Source: SMAG-U1939 sp036376595
GTDB lineage: Bacteria; Chloroflexota; Ktedonobacteria; Ktedonobacterales; JADMIN01
Length of the DNA: 44,477 bases
Assembly (NCBI GenBank): GCA_036376595.1
Contig: DASVAA010000066.1
Coordinates: 1-44,477 of the forward strand
Direction of reading: 5' to 3'
Under the pieces are notes generated by a model that worked only from the letters and a program-made list of their open reading frames with translations, searched no databases and was not told the origin of the DNA. A program made the translations under genes and the position numbers. Positions 1 through 8,139 of the stretch are shown in pieces (the first letter of the stretch is position 1; every line of letters starts with the position of its first letter).

Positions 1-1
1 C

Positions 2-799
2 ACGCCGGAGCAGATGCTCAGCGAGTTCATCAACGTGGTGCGGCTGATCCAGGAGACGTACCACGTGATGGGCTTCGAGCGCTATTCGTACCGCCTCTCG
101 CTGCGCGACCCTAACGATAAGGTCAAGTTCGTCGACAACGAGACGATGTGGCAGCAGTCCGAGGCGGCGCTGCGCCAGGCACTCGACCAGCTCGGTGTGG
201 AGTACTACGAGAGCATCGGCGACGCGGCGTTCTATGGCCCGAAGCTCGACGTGCAGGTGGCGAACGTGCTGGGCAAAGACGAGACGATCTCGACGGTCCA
301 GCTCGATTTCACGCTGCCGGAGCGCTTCAACCTCGAGTACATCGGCGAAGACGGCCAGCCACACCGGCCGGTGATGATCCACCGCGGCGTGCTCTCGACG
401 ATGGAGCGCTTCGTGGCGTTCCTGATCGAGAACTACGCCGGCAACTTCCCGTTGTGGCTGGCGCCGGTGCAGGCGGTGGTGATCCCGATCTCCGACGAGC
501 GCCACGCGGAGTACGCCGAGCGCGTGCGGGCGGCGCTGGAGGCGGCGGGGCTGCGCGCCGAGGTGGACCTGCGCAAAGAGCGCATGAACGCCAAGGTGCG
601 CGACGCCCAGCTCCAGAAGGTGCCTTACATGCTGGTAGTGGGCGACAAGGAGGCCGAGTCGGGCACGGTCTCGCTGCGCCTGCGGACGAACGAGAACCTC
701 GGCGCCGTGCCGCTCGAGCAGTTCGTCGCCGTCGCCAATCGGCTCAACGCCGAGCGCAGCCAGGAGCTATGGCCCGCAAGCGAGAGTGCGAGCGCCTGA
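2..799 (+). CDS. thrS: Threonyl-tRNA synthetase, C-terminal part (partial)
   Basis: Charges tRNA-Thr with threonine in the cytoplasm. The reading frame is open from base 2, so the 5' part lies outside the window. The visible part holds the end of the class II catalytic core, with motif 3 around the HRGVLSTMERF stretch, where the arginine contacts ATP. The HGTP-type anticodon-binding domain follows, from roughly VVIPISDERH to the VANRL region. The order core then anticodon domain, and the linker reading NFPLWLAPVQ, are typical of ThrRS. The gene ends at TGA 797-799 and is followed by a hairpin at 822-858. Only the editing and TGS domains, which would lie upstream, cannot be seen. Identification is secure. 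Confidence 0.96.
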   Translation, partial: TPEQMLSEFINVVRLIQETYHVMGFERYSYRLSLRDPNDKVKFVDNETMWQQSEAALRQALDQLGVEYYESIGDAAFYGPKLDVQVANVLGKDETISTVQLDFTLPERFNLEYIGEDGQPHRPVMIHRGVLSTMERFVAFLIENYAGNFPLWLAPVQAVVIPISDERHAEYAERVRAALEAAGLRAEVDLRKERMNAKVRDAQLQKVPYMLVVGDKEAESGTVSLRLRTNENLGAVPLEQFVAVANRLNAERSQELWPASESASA

Positions 800-821
800 G
801 GAGCGGATGACAACATACAAG

Positions 822-863
822 CGGGTGCCCCATCCATCAACTGGTCATAGGGCACCCGTTTGC
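822..863 (+). terminator. Hairpin terminator between thrS and the convergent zinc-ribbon gene
   Basis: CGGGTGCCC at 822-830 pairs perfectly with GGGCACCCG at 850-858 across a 19-nt loop, and is followed by a short T-rich run. It sits between two converging genes and may serve both. The T-run is weak, so efficiency is uncertain. Confidence 0.6.
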
Positions 864-867
864 TCTG

Positions 868-1605
868 TCATATGTCAGCCAACGACCATGCGCGGGTCCA
901 ATTGAGCAGCGCCATCGGAGCGGTTCCTCCATCGGTAGCGTGAGTGGGCTGTCGGTTCAGACTGCTGCCGTTGCCGTAGACGCCGTCAATCGGCGCGCTG
1001 CCACCGTAGACGTTGCAGTACAGGTTCACCGAGAAGCGGGCGGTTTGGATGCTGCTGTGGTCGTTGTGCGCGGCCATCATTTCTTGGAGCACCTTGGTCT
1101 GTGCGTCAGAATCTGCCTGCTCGAACTGCTGGCAGCTCGAATGTTCGTTGAGCGTCGCGTTGCCGACGAGGTGCTGGATAAACAACACACCGCCCACGAT
1201 GACCACGATGACGATTGCCAGCCTTGTGATGCACCCCCAACCCTCGCCGAGCAGGCCGACCACCAAGCCAAGGATATCACCGGCGTCTGGGGATTTGTTG
1301 GCCGCTGGCCTTGCCGCGGTCCGGACGGCAGGAGAGCTGGCGCGTCGCACGCTGGACTGCGCCGCGCCGACCGGCATTTGAGGCGCGGCGGGTGGCAGCG
1401 ACTGCGGGCTGGTGGTCTGAGGGCTGCTGACCGGCGAGGTGGCCGTCGAGGACACGGCTGGAGCCGCGCGCTGTGGTGTACCGCACATCGGGCAGAATGC
1501 CGACCCGGCAGGTATCTCCGACCGGCAGTTCATGCACAGGCGAGTCGCGGCGGCGGGTTGAGGTGAATCGGAAGAGCCAGCTCCGGGCAGATCAGGTCCA
1601 GACAT
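868..1605 (-). CDS. Zinc-ribbon single-span membrane protein, unknown function
   Basis: About 245 aa. The N-terminus has a short zinc ribbon, C-x2-C-x10-C-x2-C (LCMNC then FCPMC). A long Pro/Ser/Ala-rich linker follows, then one hydrophobic segment (LAIVIVVIVGGVLFIQHLV) at about residues 130-150. The C-terminal domain of about 95 aa contains two cysteines and is probably extracytoplasmic. The architecture matches the loose group of 'zinc ribbon plus TM' proteins common in Gram-positive and Chloroflexota genomes, often with a sensing or envelope role, but no function can be assigned. Start chosen at ATG 1605; a TTG lies directly upstream at 1608, and GGGAG is only 3 nt before the ATG, so the exact start is uncertain. 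Confidence 0.75.
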   Translation of the reverse strand: MSGPDLPGAGSSDSPQPAAATRLCMNCRSEIPAGSAFCPMCGTPQRAAPAVSSTATSPVSSPQTTSPQSLPPAAPQMPVGAAQSSVRRASSPAVRTAARPAANKSPDAGDILGLVVGLLGEGWGCITRLAIVIVVIVGGVLFIQHLVGNATLNEHSSCQQFEQADSDAQTKVLQEMMAAHNDHSSIQTARFSVNLYCNVYGGSAPIDGVYGNGSSLNRQPTHATDGGTAPMALLNWTRAWSLADI

Positions 1606-2102
1606 CAACTCCCATCTCTTTCGTTACTTCCACTGTCACTATGGTATACACTGCCTGCCGGTACAGCAGGTACATGCAGTATAGCTGTGGCTTGATGTAT
1701 TTGCAATAGGGCGGAATATCGTGTCCAGGCTCGATGTAGAGCACCGTGGCTGTAGCGAATGCTGGTTGTGGCGATTGCGGAGTCACGTGGCGTAGTCAAC
1801 GGCTATAAGAAGGCGGGCGCGGGGAGCCGCTCTCGCCTTGTCGCTGCTCGCCCACCATGTCTTCGCCGCCGCATCCTTCTCAACTCGGCCCCTGACCCGC
1901 TCTGCCTGATACTACCTGGTGCCTGGGTATTTTGCTTCATCGCCGCACACCCATTGCGCCTAGAAGACAGGCCGGTGGTACAATTCGAGCGCAAACTCGG
2001 AACATCTCACGTGTGCTGAGTTGGCAGCGCTGAAGCGGCGAGACATGCCTCGCCCAGCAGGCACTAGCGCGCTGGAGTGTTTGGCCGAGGAGGAGGCTGC
2101 AG
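1606..2102. other. Gene-free stretch between divergent genes
   Basis: No convincing coding sequence in about 500 bases. It holds the 5' regions of both neighbours. A possible plus-strand promoter for the DksA-like gene is TTGCGC (1954-1959) with TACAAT (1979-1984), but the 19-nt spacer is long. AGGAGGAGG at about 2089-2097 is a strong ribosome-binding site for the gene starting at 2103. Nothing else structured was recognised. Confidence 0.4.
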
Positions 2103-2495
2103 ATGAGCGACAACCCCGAGCTGACGCCGGATGTGCTGGCGGAGCTGCGCACGCGGCTGGAGCAGAAGCGCGCCAACCTGCGGGGCCAGATTGCCGCGCT
2201 GCGAGCCGACGACGGCGCCGGCACGCCACCGATAGACGAGCCGAGCACTGACGCGCCCGAAGATACCGGCGACATGAGCGTGGACCTGCAGCAGCAGGAC
2301 GAGAACCGCGCCACCGTAGTCACGTTGCGCGCAGCGCTTGGCGAGGTCGAGCACGCGCTGGCAAAGTTCGATCAGGGCACCTACGGCCAGTGCGAGGAGT
2401 GTGGCGGGCCGATTCCCGTGGCGCGGCTGCGTGCCTTCCCTGAGGCGCGCTACGACGTGCGGCATCAGGCCGAGATCGAAGCGCGCCAAGCATAG
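2103..2495 (+). CDS. DksA/TraR-type zinc-finger protein with half of the zinc ligands replaced
   Basis: 130 aa, fitting the small TraR/YocK-like branch of the DksA superfamily, whose members act in the RNA polymerase secondary channel or are uncharacterised. Residues 10-90 form a charged, coiled-coil-like N-terminal region. The C-terminal finger begins with C97-x2-C100 and carries the usual conserved stretch GGPIPVARLRAFP. In the family a second C-x2-C follows 17 residues after the first; here those positions are Asp118 and His121 (YDVRHQ). Either the site binds zinc as CCDH or it is degenerate. Strong Shine-Dalgarno AGGAGG upstream. Family assignment is good; the regulatory role is inferred. 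Confidence 0.85.
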   Translation: MSDNPELTPDVLAELRTRLEQKRANLRGQIAALRADDGAGTPPIDEPSTDAPEDTGDMSVDLQQQDENRATVVTLRAALGEVEHALAKFDQGTYGQCEECGGPIPVARLRAFPEARYDVRHQAEIEARQA

Positions 2496-2517
2496 GAGTC
2501 TTCAGCCTCGACCCCAC

Positions 2518-2537
2518 GGGCGGGATATGTCCCGCCC
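2518..2537. terminator. Short perfect hairpin between convergent genes
   Basis: GGGCGGGA (2518-2525) and TCCCGCCC (2530-2537) form a perfect stem with a TATG loop, then CTAC. It lies between the DksA-like gene and leuS. It lacks a T-run and resembles the palindromic repeats found elsewhere in this window, so it may be a repeat unit rather than a true terminator. Confidence 0.45.
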
Positions 2538-2568
2538 CTACACCCGCAGGGCGAGGGGGAGGCAGAGA

Positions 2569-5124
2569 TTAGCCGTCCAAGACGACATTGACCAGCCGGC
2601 CCGGGACGTAGACCACCTGGCGCGGCGCGCGACCGGCGATGAAGCGCACGGCATTGGGCGCCTCCAGCGCGCGCCGCGTGACCTCCGCCTCCGGTGTGTC
2701 TGCCGGCACAATGATCCGGTCGCGCAGCCGGCCGTTGACCTGCACCACGATGGTCACGGTCTCAGCCCGCAGCGCCGACTCGTCGGCCTGTGGCCAGCGC
2801 TGCGCATGGACCGAGCCGGCCGCGCCGATGCGGTGCCACAGCTCCTCAGTCATGAACGGCGCGAACGGCGCCAGCAGCAGCAGGAACGTCCTCAGCTCGA
2901 CGCGGGTGACGTGCTCTTGCCGCTGCTCCAGCGCGTTCAGGTACTTCATCAGCGCGGCGACGGCGGTGTTGTATTTCAGCCCCGCTACATCGTCAGTCAC
3001 CGTCTGGATAGCGGCGTGCATCGCGCGCCTGGCTTCGCCCTTTGGCTCACTTCGCGGAGCTCCGGTCGCACGCGACGCGACCACCTGCCATGTGCGATCC
3101 ATAAAGCGCCGGATGCCCTCCAGGCCGCTGTCGCGGAAGTCGCCGCCGGCTTCGTAGGGCGCCATAAAGACCAGGTACATGCGGAAGACGTCGGCGCCGT
3201 AGCGCTCGATGTAGTGGTCCGGCACAATGTAGTTGCCCTTGCTCTTGCTGATCTTGGCGCCGTCCTTCACGATCGTCCCGTTGGCACGGAAGCGTGGGAA
3301 CGGCTCCTCGAAGTCCAGGTAGCCCAGGTCGTGCAGCGCCATCGTGATGAAGCGCACGTACAGCAGGTGCAGCACGCTATGCTCAGCGCCGCCGATGTAC
3401 ATCTTCGCCGGCAGCCACTTGCGCGTCATGCCGGGATTCCACGGCTCGCGGTCGTCGTCGTGCGATGGATAGCGCAGGAAGTACCACGCCGAGTCCAGGA
3501 AGTTGTCGCTCACGTCGGTCTCGCGCCGCGCCGGACCACCGCAGATCGGGCAGGTGGTATTGACGAACTCTTGCACGCGCCCTAGCGGCGAGACGCCGCT
3601 GCCGTCGGGCTGGTAGTTCTCCACGTCGGGCAGCAGCACCGGCAGCTGCTCCTCCGGCACGGGCACAGCGTCGTGCTGAGGGCACCAGATGATCGGGATC
3701 GGTGGCCCCCAGTAGCGCTGCCGGCTAATGGCCCAGTCGCGCAGATGGTAGGTGACGGCGCGCGAGCCGGTGCCGCGCGCCTCCAGCTCGTCTATGATCG
3801 CCTCCTTGGCGCTTTCGGACGCCATGCCGGTATACGCGCCTGAGTCAATCAGCGTGCCCACACCCGTGTAGGCTGAGCCCGAGGGGTTCGCCTCAGATCC
3901 GCCATCGGGCGCGACGACGGGGCGGATCGGCAGACCGTAGGCGCGCGCGAAGGCGAAATCGCGCTCGTCGTGCGCCGGGACCGCCATGATCACGCCGGTA
4001 CCGTACTCCATCAGCACGTAGTCTGCGACCCAGATTGGCAGCCGCTCGCCGGTCAGCGGGTGGATGGCGAACGCGCCGGTGAAGACGCCGCTGATTGGAC
4101 GCTCGTCGCCTGGTACCGGGCGCGTTGCGCGCGAATCCGCGCCGTATGCCTCGACCGCTTCGCGCCGCTCAGCCGCCGTGATGGCAGCGACCGCCGGGTG
4201 CTCGGGGGCGACGACGGCGAAGGTAACACCATAGATCGTGTCGGGTCGCGTGGTGAAGACGCGGATCGCGACGTCCTCATGGCCCTCGACCGCCATGCCA
4301 AACTCCGCGCCGGTCGAGCGGCCGATCCAGTGGCGCTGGGTCACCTTCACGCGCTCGGACCAGTCCAGTCGCTCCAGGTTCTCCAGCAGACGGTCGGCAT
4401 ACTTCGTGATCTTGAAGTACCACTGCGCCAGCTCACGGCGCTCCACCAGCGCCTCGCAGCGCTCGCAGCGGCCAGCGATCACCTGCTCGTCGGCCAGCAC
4501 GGTCTTGTCGTTAGGGCACCAATTCACCGAGCCGGTCTTGCGCTCGACCAGTCCCGCTTTGAACAGTTGGACGAAGATCCACTGCGTCCAGCGGTAGTAG
4601 GCGGGATCGGTGGTGCTGATCTCGTGCGACCAATCGAAGCGATTGCCGATGCGCCGCAGTTGGCTGCGGAAGTTGGCGATGTTGGCCGCGGTCATCGGTC
4701 GCGGATGCCCGCCGCGCTTGATGGCGAAGTTCTCGCTGTGCAGTCCGAAAGCATCAAAGCCGATCGGCTCGAAGACGTCGTAGCCGTTCATCGCCTGCCA
4801 GCGGCCGTGGATGTCGGAGCCGACGTAGGAGTACATGTTGCCGACATGCAGCCCCTCGGCGGAGGGGTAGGGGAACATCATCAGGTTGTAGTACGGGCGT
4901 GGAGCGTGCTCCAGGTCGGCGCGATACGCCCCGCTGCGCTCCCACTCCTCGCTCCAGCGCCGCTCGACCGCGGCGACGTCGTACGCCCTGCGCGGCGGCT
5001 TCTGCTCGCGCGCCGCGGCCTTGGTGCGCCTGCTCGCGTGGGTCGTCCCACCTGTCGCGCCCTGTTGTACCGGCGCGCGATCAATCCGTCTTCGCTTCTG
5101 TTCGCGTACTGTGCCCTTCATCAT
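2569..5124 (-). CDS. leuS: Leucyl-tRNA synthetase
   Basis: Charges tRNA-Leu. From ATG 5124 the protein is 851 aa, normal for bacterial LeuRS. Class I signatures are intact: HVGN at residues 93-96 after YPSAEG, and KISKS (with GNYIVPDHYIERYGAD) in the C-terminal half. Between them lie the zinc-binding insert (CPNDK and CERC), a CP1 editing domain with the TTRPDT motif, and CPICG. The first 45 residues are a basic extension rich in Arg, Lys and Gln, not typical of the family. A start further upstream is unlikely because it would run through the T-box leader. ATG 5121 is an alternative start. Expression is almost certainly controlled by the upstream leucine T-box. Confidence 0.95.
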   Translation of the reverse strand: MMKGTVREQKRRRIDRAPVQQGATGGTTHASRRTKAAAREQKPPRRAYDVAAVERRWSEEWERSGAYRADLEHAPRPYYNLMMFPYPSAEGLHVGNMYSYVGSDIHGRWQAMNGYDVFEPIGFDAFGLHSENFAIKRGGHPRPMTAANIANFRSQLRRIGNRFDWSHEISTTDPAYYRWTQWIFVQLFKAGLVERKTGSVNWCPNDKTVLADEQVIAGRCERCEALVERRELAQWYFKITKYADRLLENLERLDWSERVKVTQRHWIGRSTGAEFGMAVEGHEDVAIRVFTTRPDTIYGVTFAVVAPEHPAVAAITAAERREAVEAYGADSRATRPVPGDERPISGVFTGAFAIHPLTGERLPIWVADYVLMEYGTGVIMAVPAHDERDFAFARAYGLPIRPVVAPDGGSEANPSGSAYTGVGTLIDSGAYTGMASESAKEAIIDELEARGTGSRAVTYHLRDWAISRQRYWGPPIPIIWCPQHDAVPVPEEQLPVLLPDVENYQPDGSGVSPLGRVQEFVNTTCPICGGPARRETDVSDNFLDSAWYFLRYPSHDDDREPWNPGMTRKWLPAKMYIGGAEHSVLHLLYVRFITMALHDLGYLDFEEPFPRFRANGTIVKDGAKISKSKGNYIVPDHYIERYGADVFRMYLVFMAPYEAGGDFRDSGLEGIRRFMDRTWQVVASRATGAPRSEPKGEARRAMHAAIQTVTDDVAGLKYNTAVAALMKYLNALEQRQEHVTRVELRTFLLLLAPFAPFMTEELWHRIGAAGSVHAQRWPQADESALRAETVTIVVQVNGRLRDRIIVPADTPEAEVTRRALEAPNAVRFIAGRAPRQVVYVPGRLVNVVLDG

Positions 5125-5240
5125 GATCGCTGCTCGCTCTCCAGCCGGCACATCACGTAGGATGTGCGCGGCCCAACGGTCAGCTGGCGGCGATGAGCGC
5201 CGGTTGGTCCAGCCGACCCGATGGGAGACGAGCAGCAACA

Positions 5241-5277
5241 AAAAGGCGCCACCCGCCCCGACAAGGGCGAGAGGCGC
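5241..5277 (-). terminator. T-box intrinsic terminator upstream of leuS
   Basis: On the minus strand a GC-rich hairpin (GCGCC and CGCCC pairing with GGGCG and GGCGC) is followed at once by TTTTT. Its position just downstream of the T-box sequence is what transcription attenuation requires: the antiterminator at 5293-5310 would compete with it. Confidence 0.8.
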
Positions 5278-5871
5278 GCACAGACGAGCACACCTTCGCG
5301 GTACCACCTTGCTTCGCGGCCGACGCATGGCACGACGACCGCCTCTCAGAGGTGCCAACACACCCCGACGCTGTATCGGGCGTTCCCGGCGCCGGCTACT
5401 GTCCCCCATAGGGACCTGTTCACCGGACGGCTCCCGCTTTGCCGCCGCGTGGCAGGCTATCACCCCTTCACCAGGGTAATGCCACCCTATCTAGCCTGTG
5501 GTATACTGCTTGTGTGCTCAGGCACTCCGCAACTAGCGGAGCGAACGGTTCAAACAGCACCTCAACAACTGGATAGCCGCGCGTTGCTGGCGGAAATCGT
5601 CGCCAGCGTAAAATGTCCAGCGTGGCAAGACGGGCCACCAATCCTCTTGCCCCGTCCGCGGAAGGGCGCGAGAGCGTCTCTTCCGGGCCGCTGTCATCCG
5701 GCCATACGTGGACACTCAGCAACGAGTGAGCCGCAAGCCCCTAGCTCTCGCCAGGGGTAGATGACGAGGGAGCTTCGGCCGCGCCTCGACACCGGCTCAC
5801 ACCAGCCGCCGGCTCTCTGCGCTCGCGGCGCCGCCTACTTTCCTCGCTCATCGCAACGCTATGCGGTTGTT
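5241..5871 (-). promoter_or_regulatory. Leucine-specific T-box leader of leuS, unusually long
   Basis: Reading the minus strand, stem I closes with GATGAGCGAGG (5852-5842) against CCTCGTCATC (5769-5760). Its 5' side carries the conserved GAGGAAAGTA and the 3' side carries GAAG followed by CTC at 5772-5770, a leucine codon at the specifier position; the spacing GAA-N-codon matches the classical glyQS leader. The distal stem has the familiar CAGAGAGCCGG and GGTGTGAGCC elements. The T-box antiterminator AAGGTGGTACCGCG lies at 5310-5297, then a terminator at 5277-5241. T-box RNAs sense uncharged tRNA and permit read-through on starvation. Stem I and the antiterminator are separated by about 450 nt, far more than usual. 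Confidence 0.88.
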
Positions 5872-5877
5872 AGATGC

Positions 5878-5906
5878 AGTGTACCATCTCGCACGAGCCG
5901 GCACAA
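5878..5906 (-). promoter_or_regulatory. Sigma-70-type promoter for the leuS leader
   Basis: On the minus strand TTGTGC (5906-5901), a 17-nt spacer and TACACT (5883-5878). The predicted start near 5871 lies about 20 nt before T-box stem I, which supports a single long leader RNA. Confidence 0.65.
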
Positions 5907-5931
5907 GGGAGCAGGCGCTTGGGGTTCTACC

Positions 5932-6048
5932 AAAAACCGGGGGTCGCGGTGCGCCAGGGGGCCGGCGGATGAATCCGCGCCGAGGGGCGTGCCGCCACAA
6001 AGGCCGCCTTCGCGGCCTGCAGACTCACGCCGGCTAGCCCCGGTTTTT
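5932..6048. repeat. 117-bp palindromic element with nested mini-hairpins
   Basis: AAAAACCGGGG (5932-5942) and CCCCGGTTTTT (6038-6048) are perfect 11-bp inverted ends. The inside holds GCGGATGAATCCGC and AGGCCGCCTTCGCGGCCT palindromes. The T-runs at both ends make it a plausible bidirectional terminator between the MFS gene and the leuS promoter. It also resembles a small mobile palindromic element. Confidence 0.6.
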
Positions 6049-6079
6049 GTTGCAACCGGCGCTTGGCATCGCGGCGCCG

Positions 6080-7900
6080 TCACGCAGGCGATTTGGCGCG
6101 TCGCTGCGGCTCTGTGCGCCCGGAATCATCCTCAGCCGGCTCGATCACCGCCGTCACCGCCGGAAGCGCCGCATCGGCGCCCGCAGGCAGCGCGCCCGCC
6201 TGCGCCGTCACGCCGTGGATCACACGCTGCCCGCGCATGGCTGAGGCAATCGCGGCAATCACACACATCGCGGCCGAGATCAGAAACACCGCGCGTAGGC
6301 CGACCATGAATGGCGACGAGATCAGGTTGGGGAAGAACTGCTTCCCCAGCAGTATCGCCTGATCGGCAGACGACACGCCGAGGTGTGTCAACGTAGCGGG
6401 TGGCAGGAGCACGCCGATTGGGTTGTAGCCCAGGAAGGCGCCGAAGAGCGCGGCGGTCGGTGGCAGCGTCGAGATCTGGTGCGCCACCGGTGCCGGCACG
6501 CCGTGTTGAGTCAGACCGGAGAAGAATGTGCTCGGCAGCGCGGCGGCCAGCCCGGCGGTGACGATACTGAAGAACAGGCCGATGCTCACCAGCGAGGCGC
6601 CGTTCTGGAAGGTGGCGCGCATGCCCGACGAGACACCGCGCGTCTCCGGCGGCACGCTGTTCATGATCGCCGTGGTGTTGGGCGCCGCGAAGAGGCCCGA
6701 GCCGATGCCCAGCACCAGCAGCAGTACCGCGAACCAGACGTAATTGAAGTTGGCAGGCAGCAGCAGCAGGCCGATGAACCCGGCCGCCTGGACCAGCATA
6801 CCGGCCGTCGAGAAGAGTCGCGCGCCAAAGCGGTCCGAGAGCCAGCCGGAAAGCGGCCCCATGACGATGAAGCCGACCAGCAGCGGCGTCATGTAGATGC
6901 CAGCCCACAGCGGCGTCTCCTCGAAGCTATAGCCATGCAGCGGCAGCCAGATACCTTGCAGCCATATGATCAGCATGAACTGCAAGCCGCCGCGCGCCAG
7001 CGACGAGAGAAAGCCGCTCAGGTTGCCCGCCGCGAACATACGAATCTTAAAGAGATCGATGCGAAACATGGGGTCGGACACGCGCAGCTCGATCCACACG
7101 AAGAGCGCCAGCAGCACGAGGCCCAGCACGATGCCGGCGATCACCAGCGGGTTGCCCCAGCCCATCGGCGAGCTGCCGTATGGCTCGATGCCGTAGGTGA
7201 TCGCCAGCAGCAGCACGGTCAGGCCGGCGGCAAACGTGATGTTGCCGATCCAGTCAATCCGTTGATGGCCGCGGATGGTGGCGATCTCGCGCAGCTTGAG
7301 GTAGGCCCAGATGGTGCCGAAGAGGCCGAACGGCACGCTCACCAGGAAGACGAGCCGCCAGTCGAAGATTGTCAGCACGCCGCCCAGGATCAGGCCGATG
7401 AACGAGCCGGCGATGGCGGCGATCTGGTTGATGCCCAGCGCCAGGCCGCGCTGGTGCGGCGGGAATGCGTCGGTGAGAATTGCTGTGCTGTTGGCGAAGA
7501 GGAAGCCCGCGCCCACGCCCTGCACCAGCCTGAAAAGTACCAGCTCCAGCGCCGCAGTGTTCCCCGAGCCCGGCGTGATGAAGAGTAGGATGCTGCCGGC
7601 GGTGAAGATCGCGAAACCCAGGTTGTAGAGCCGCACGCGGCCGAACATGTCGGAGATGCGGCCGAAGGTGACGAGCAGCGTCGCGGTGACAACCATATAG
7701 CCCAGCAGCAGCCACAGGAAGTAGTTCGATTCGCCGGGCGACAGCGGATTGATGCCGATGCCGTTGAAGATCGCCGGCAGCGCGATCAGGATGATGCTCG
7801 AATTGATCGTCGCCATCAGCGCGCCAAGCGTGGTGTTGGAGAGCGCGATCCACTTGTAGCTCTCGCTCGGCCCCGACGCTCGCGCACCCGCTGCTGTCAT
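6080..7900 (-). CDS. MFS transporter, DHA2/EmrB-QacA type (14 TM)
   Basis: 606 aa inner-membrane protein with about 14 hydrophobic segments, the layout of the drug:H+ antiporter 2 family. The loop between TM2 and TM3 carries the MFS signature (GRISDMFGRVRLYN). A second copy-like loop (GWLSDRFGARLFS) lies after the central pair of helices. Motif C-like glycines appear in GINQIAAIAGSFIGLILGG. The C-terminal 50 residues are hydrophilic and Ala/Pro-rich. The start at 7900 was chosen because AGGAGGT precedes it by about 8 nt; the frame continues upstream without another good site. Substrate unknown; export of a drug or metabolite is inferred from the family only. Confidence 0.88.
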   Translation of the reverse strand: MTAAGARASGPSESYKWIALSNTTLGALMATINSSIILIALPAIFNGIGINPLSPGESNYFLWLLLGYMVVTATLLVTFGRISDMFGRVRLYNLGFAIFTAGSILLFITPGSGNTAALELVLFRLVQGVGAGFLFANSTAILTDAFPPHQRGLALGINQIAAIAGSFIGLILGGVLTIFDWRLVFLVSVPFGLFGTIWAYLKLREIATIRGHQRIDWIGNITFAAGLTVLLLAITYGIEPYGSSPMGWGNPLVIAGIVLGLVLLALFVWIELRVSDPMFRIDLFKIRMFAAGNLSGFLSSLARGGLQFMLIIWLQGIWLPLHGYSFEETPLWAGIYMTPLLVGFIVMGPLSGWLSDRFGARLFSTAGMLVQAAGFIGLLLLPANFNYVWFAVLLLVLGIGSGLFAAPNTTAIMNSVPPETRGVSSGMRATFQNGASLVSIGLFFSIVTAGLAAALPSTFFSGLTQHGVPAPVAHQISTLPPTAALFGAFLGYNPIGVLLPPATLTHLGVSSADQAILLGKQFFPNLISSPFMVGLRAVFLISAAMCVIAAIASAMRGQRVIHGVTAQAGALPAGADAALPAVTAVIEPAEDDSGRTEPQRRAKSPA

Positions 7901-8139
7901 CCCGCATACCTCCTGGGTCCCCTGTGTCGCCGGCCGCAATCGCCATCGCCCGCGGCAGCACCATGCCAGTGCCACTCATGGTTGATTGCCAGATCGCCGT
8001 CGGTGGAGCACCCGCCACGTGCCGTGTGTCGGCCCTCGTGCCTATCATAGCACGACCTTGCCGTTTACGTCACCGTTACGCAGTGCGGCACGCACGTCGC
8101 TGAGGAACAGTAGTTGGGGAAAGTGGTGATACTCAGCTA

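Noticed and set aside
2338..3585. Long open frame antisense to leuS (also 6383-7588 and 3970-5160)
   Set aside because: GC-rich genes produce long antisense frames; these lack family signatures and overlap conserved genes completely.
5125..5463. N-terminal extension of leuS (about 113 more codons)
   Set aside because: The open frame runs through the T-box antiterminator and terminator; LeuRS of normal length starts at 5124.
5476..5489. A complete second T-box with its own terminator
   Set aside because: A T-box-like AGGGTGGCATTACC is present on the minus strand, but no hairpin with a T-run follows, so only a decayed or chance element can be claimed.
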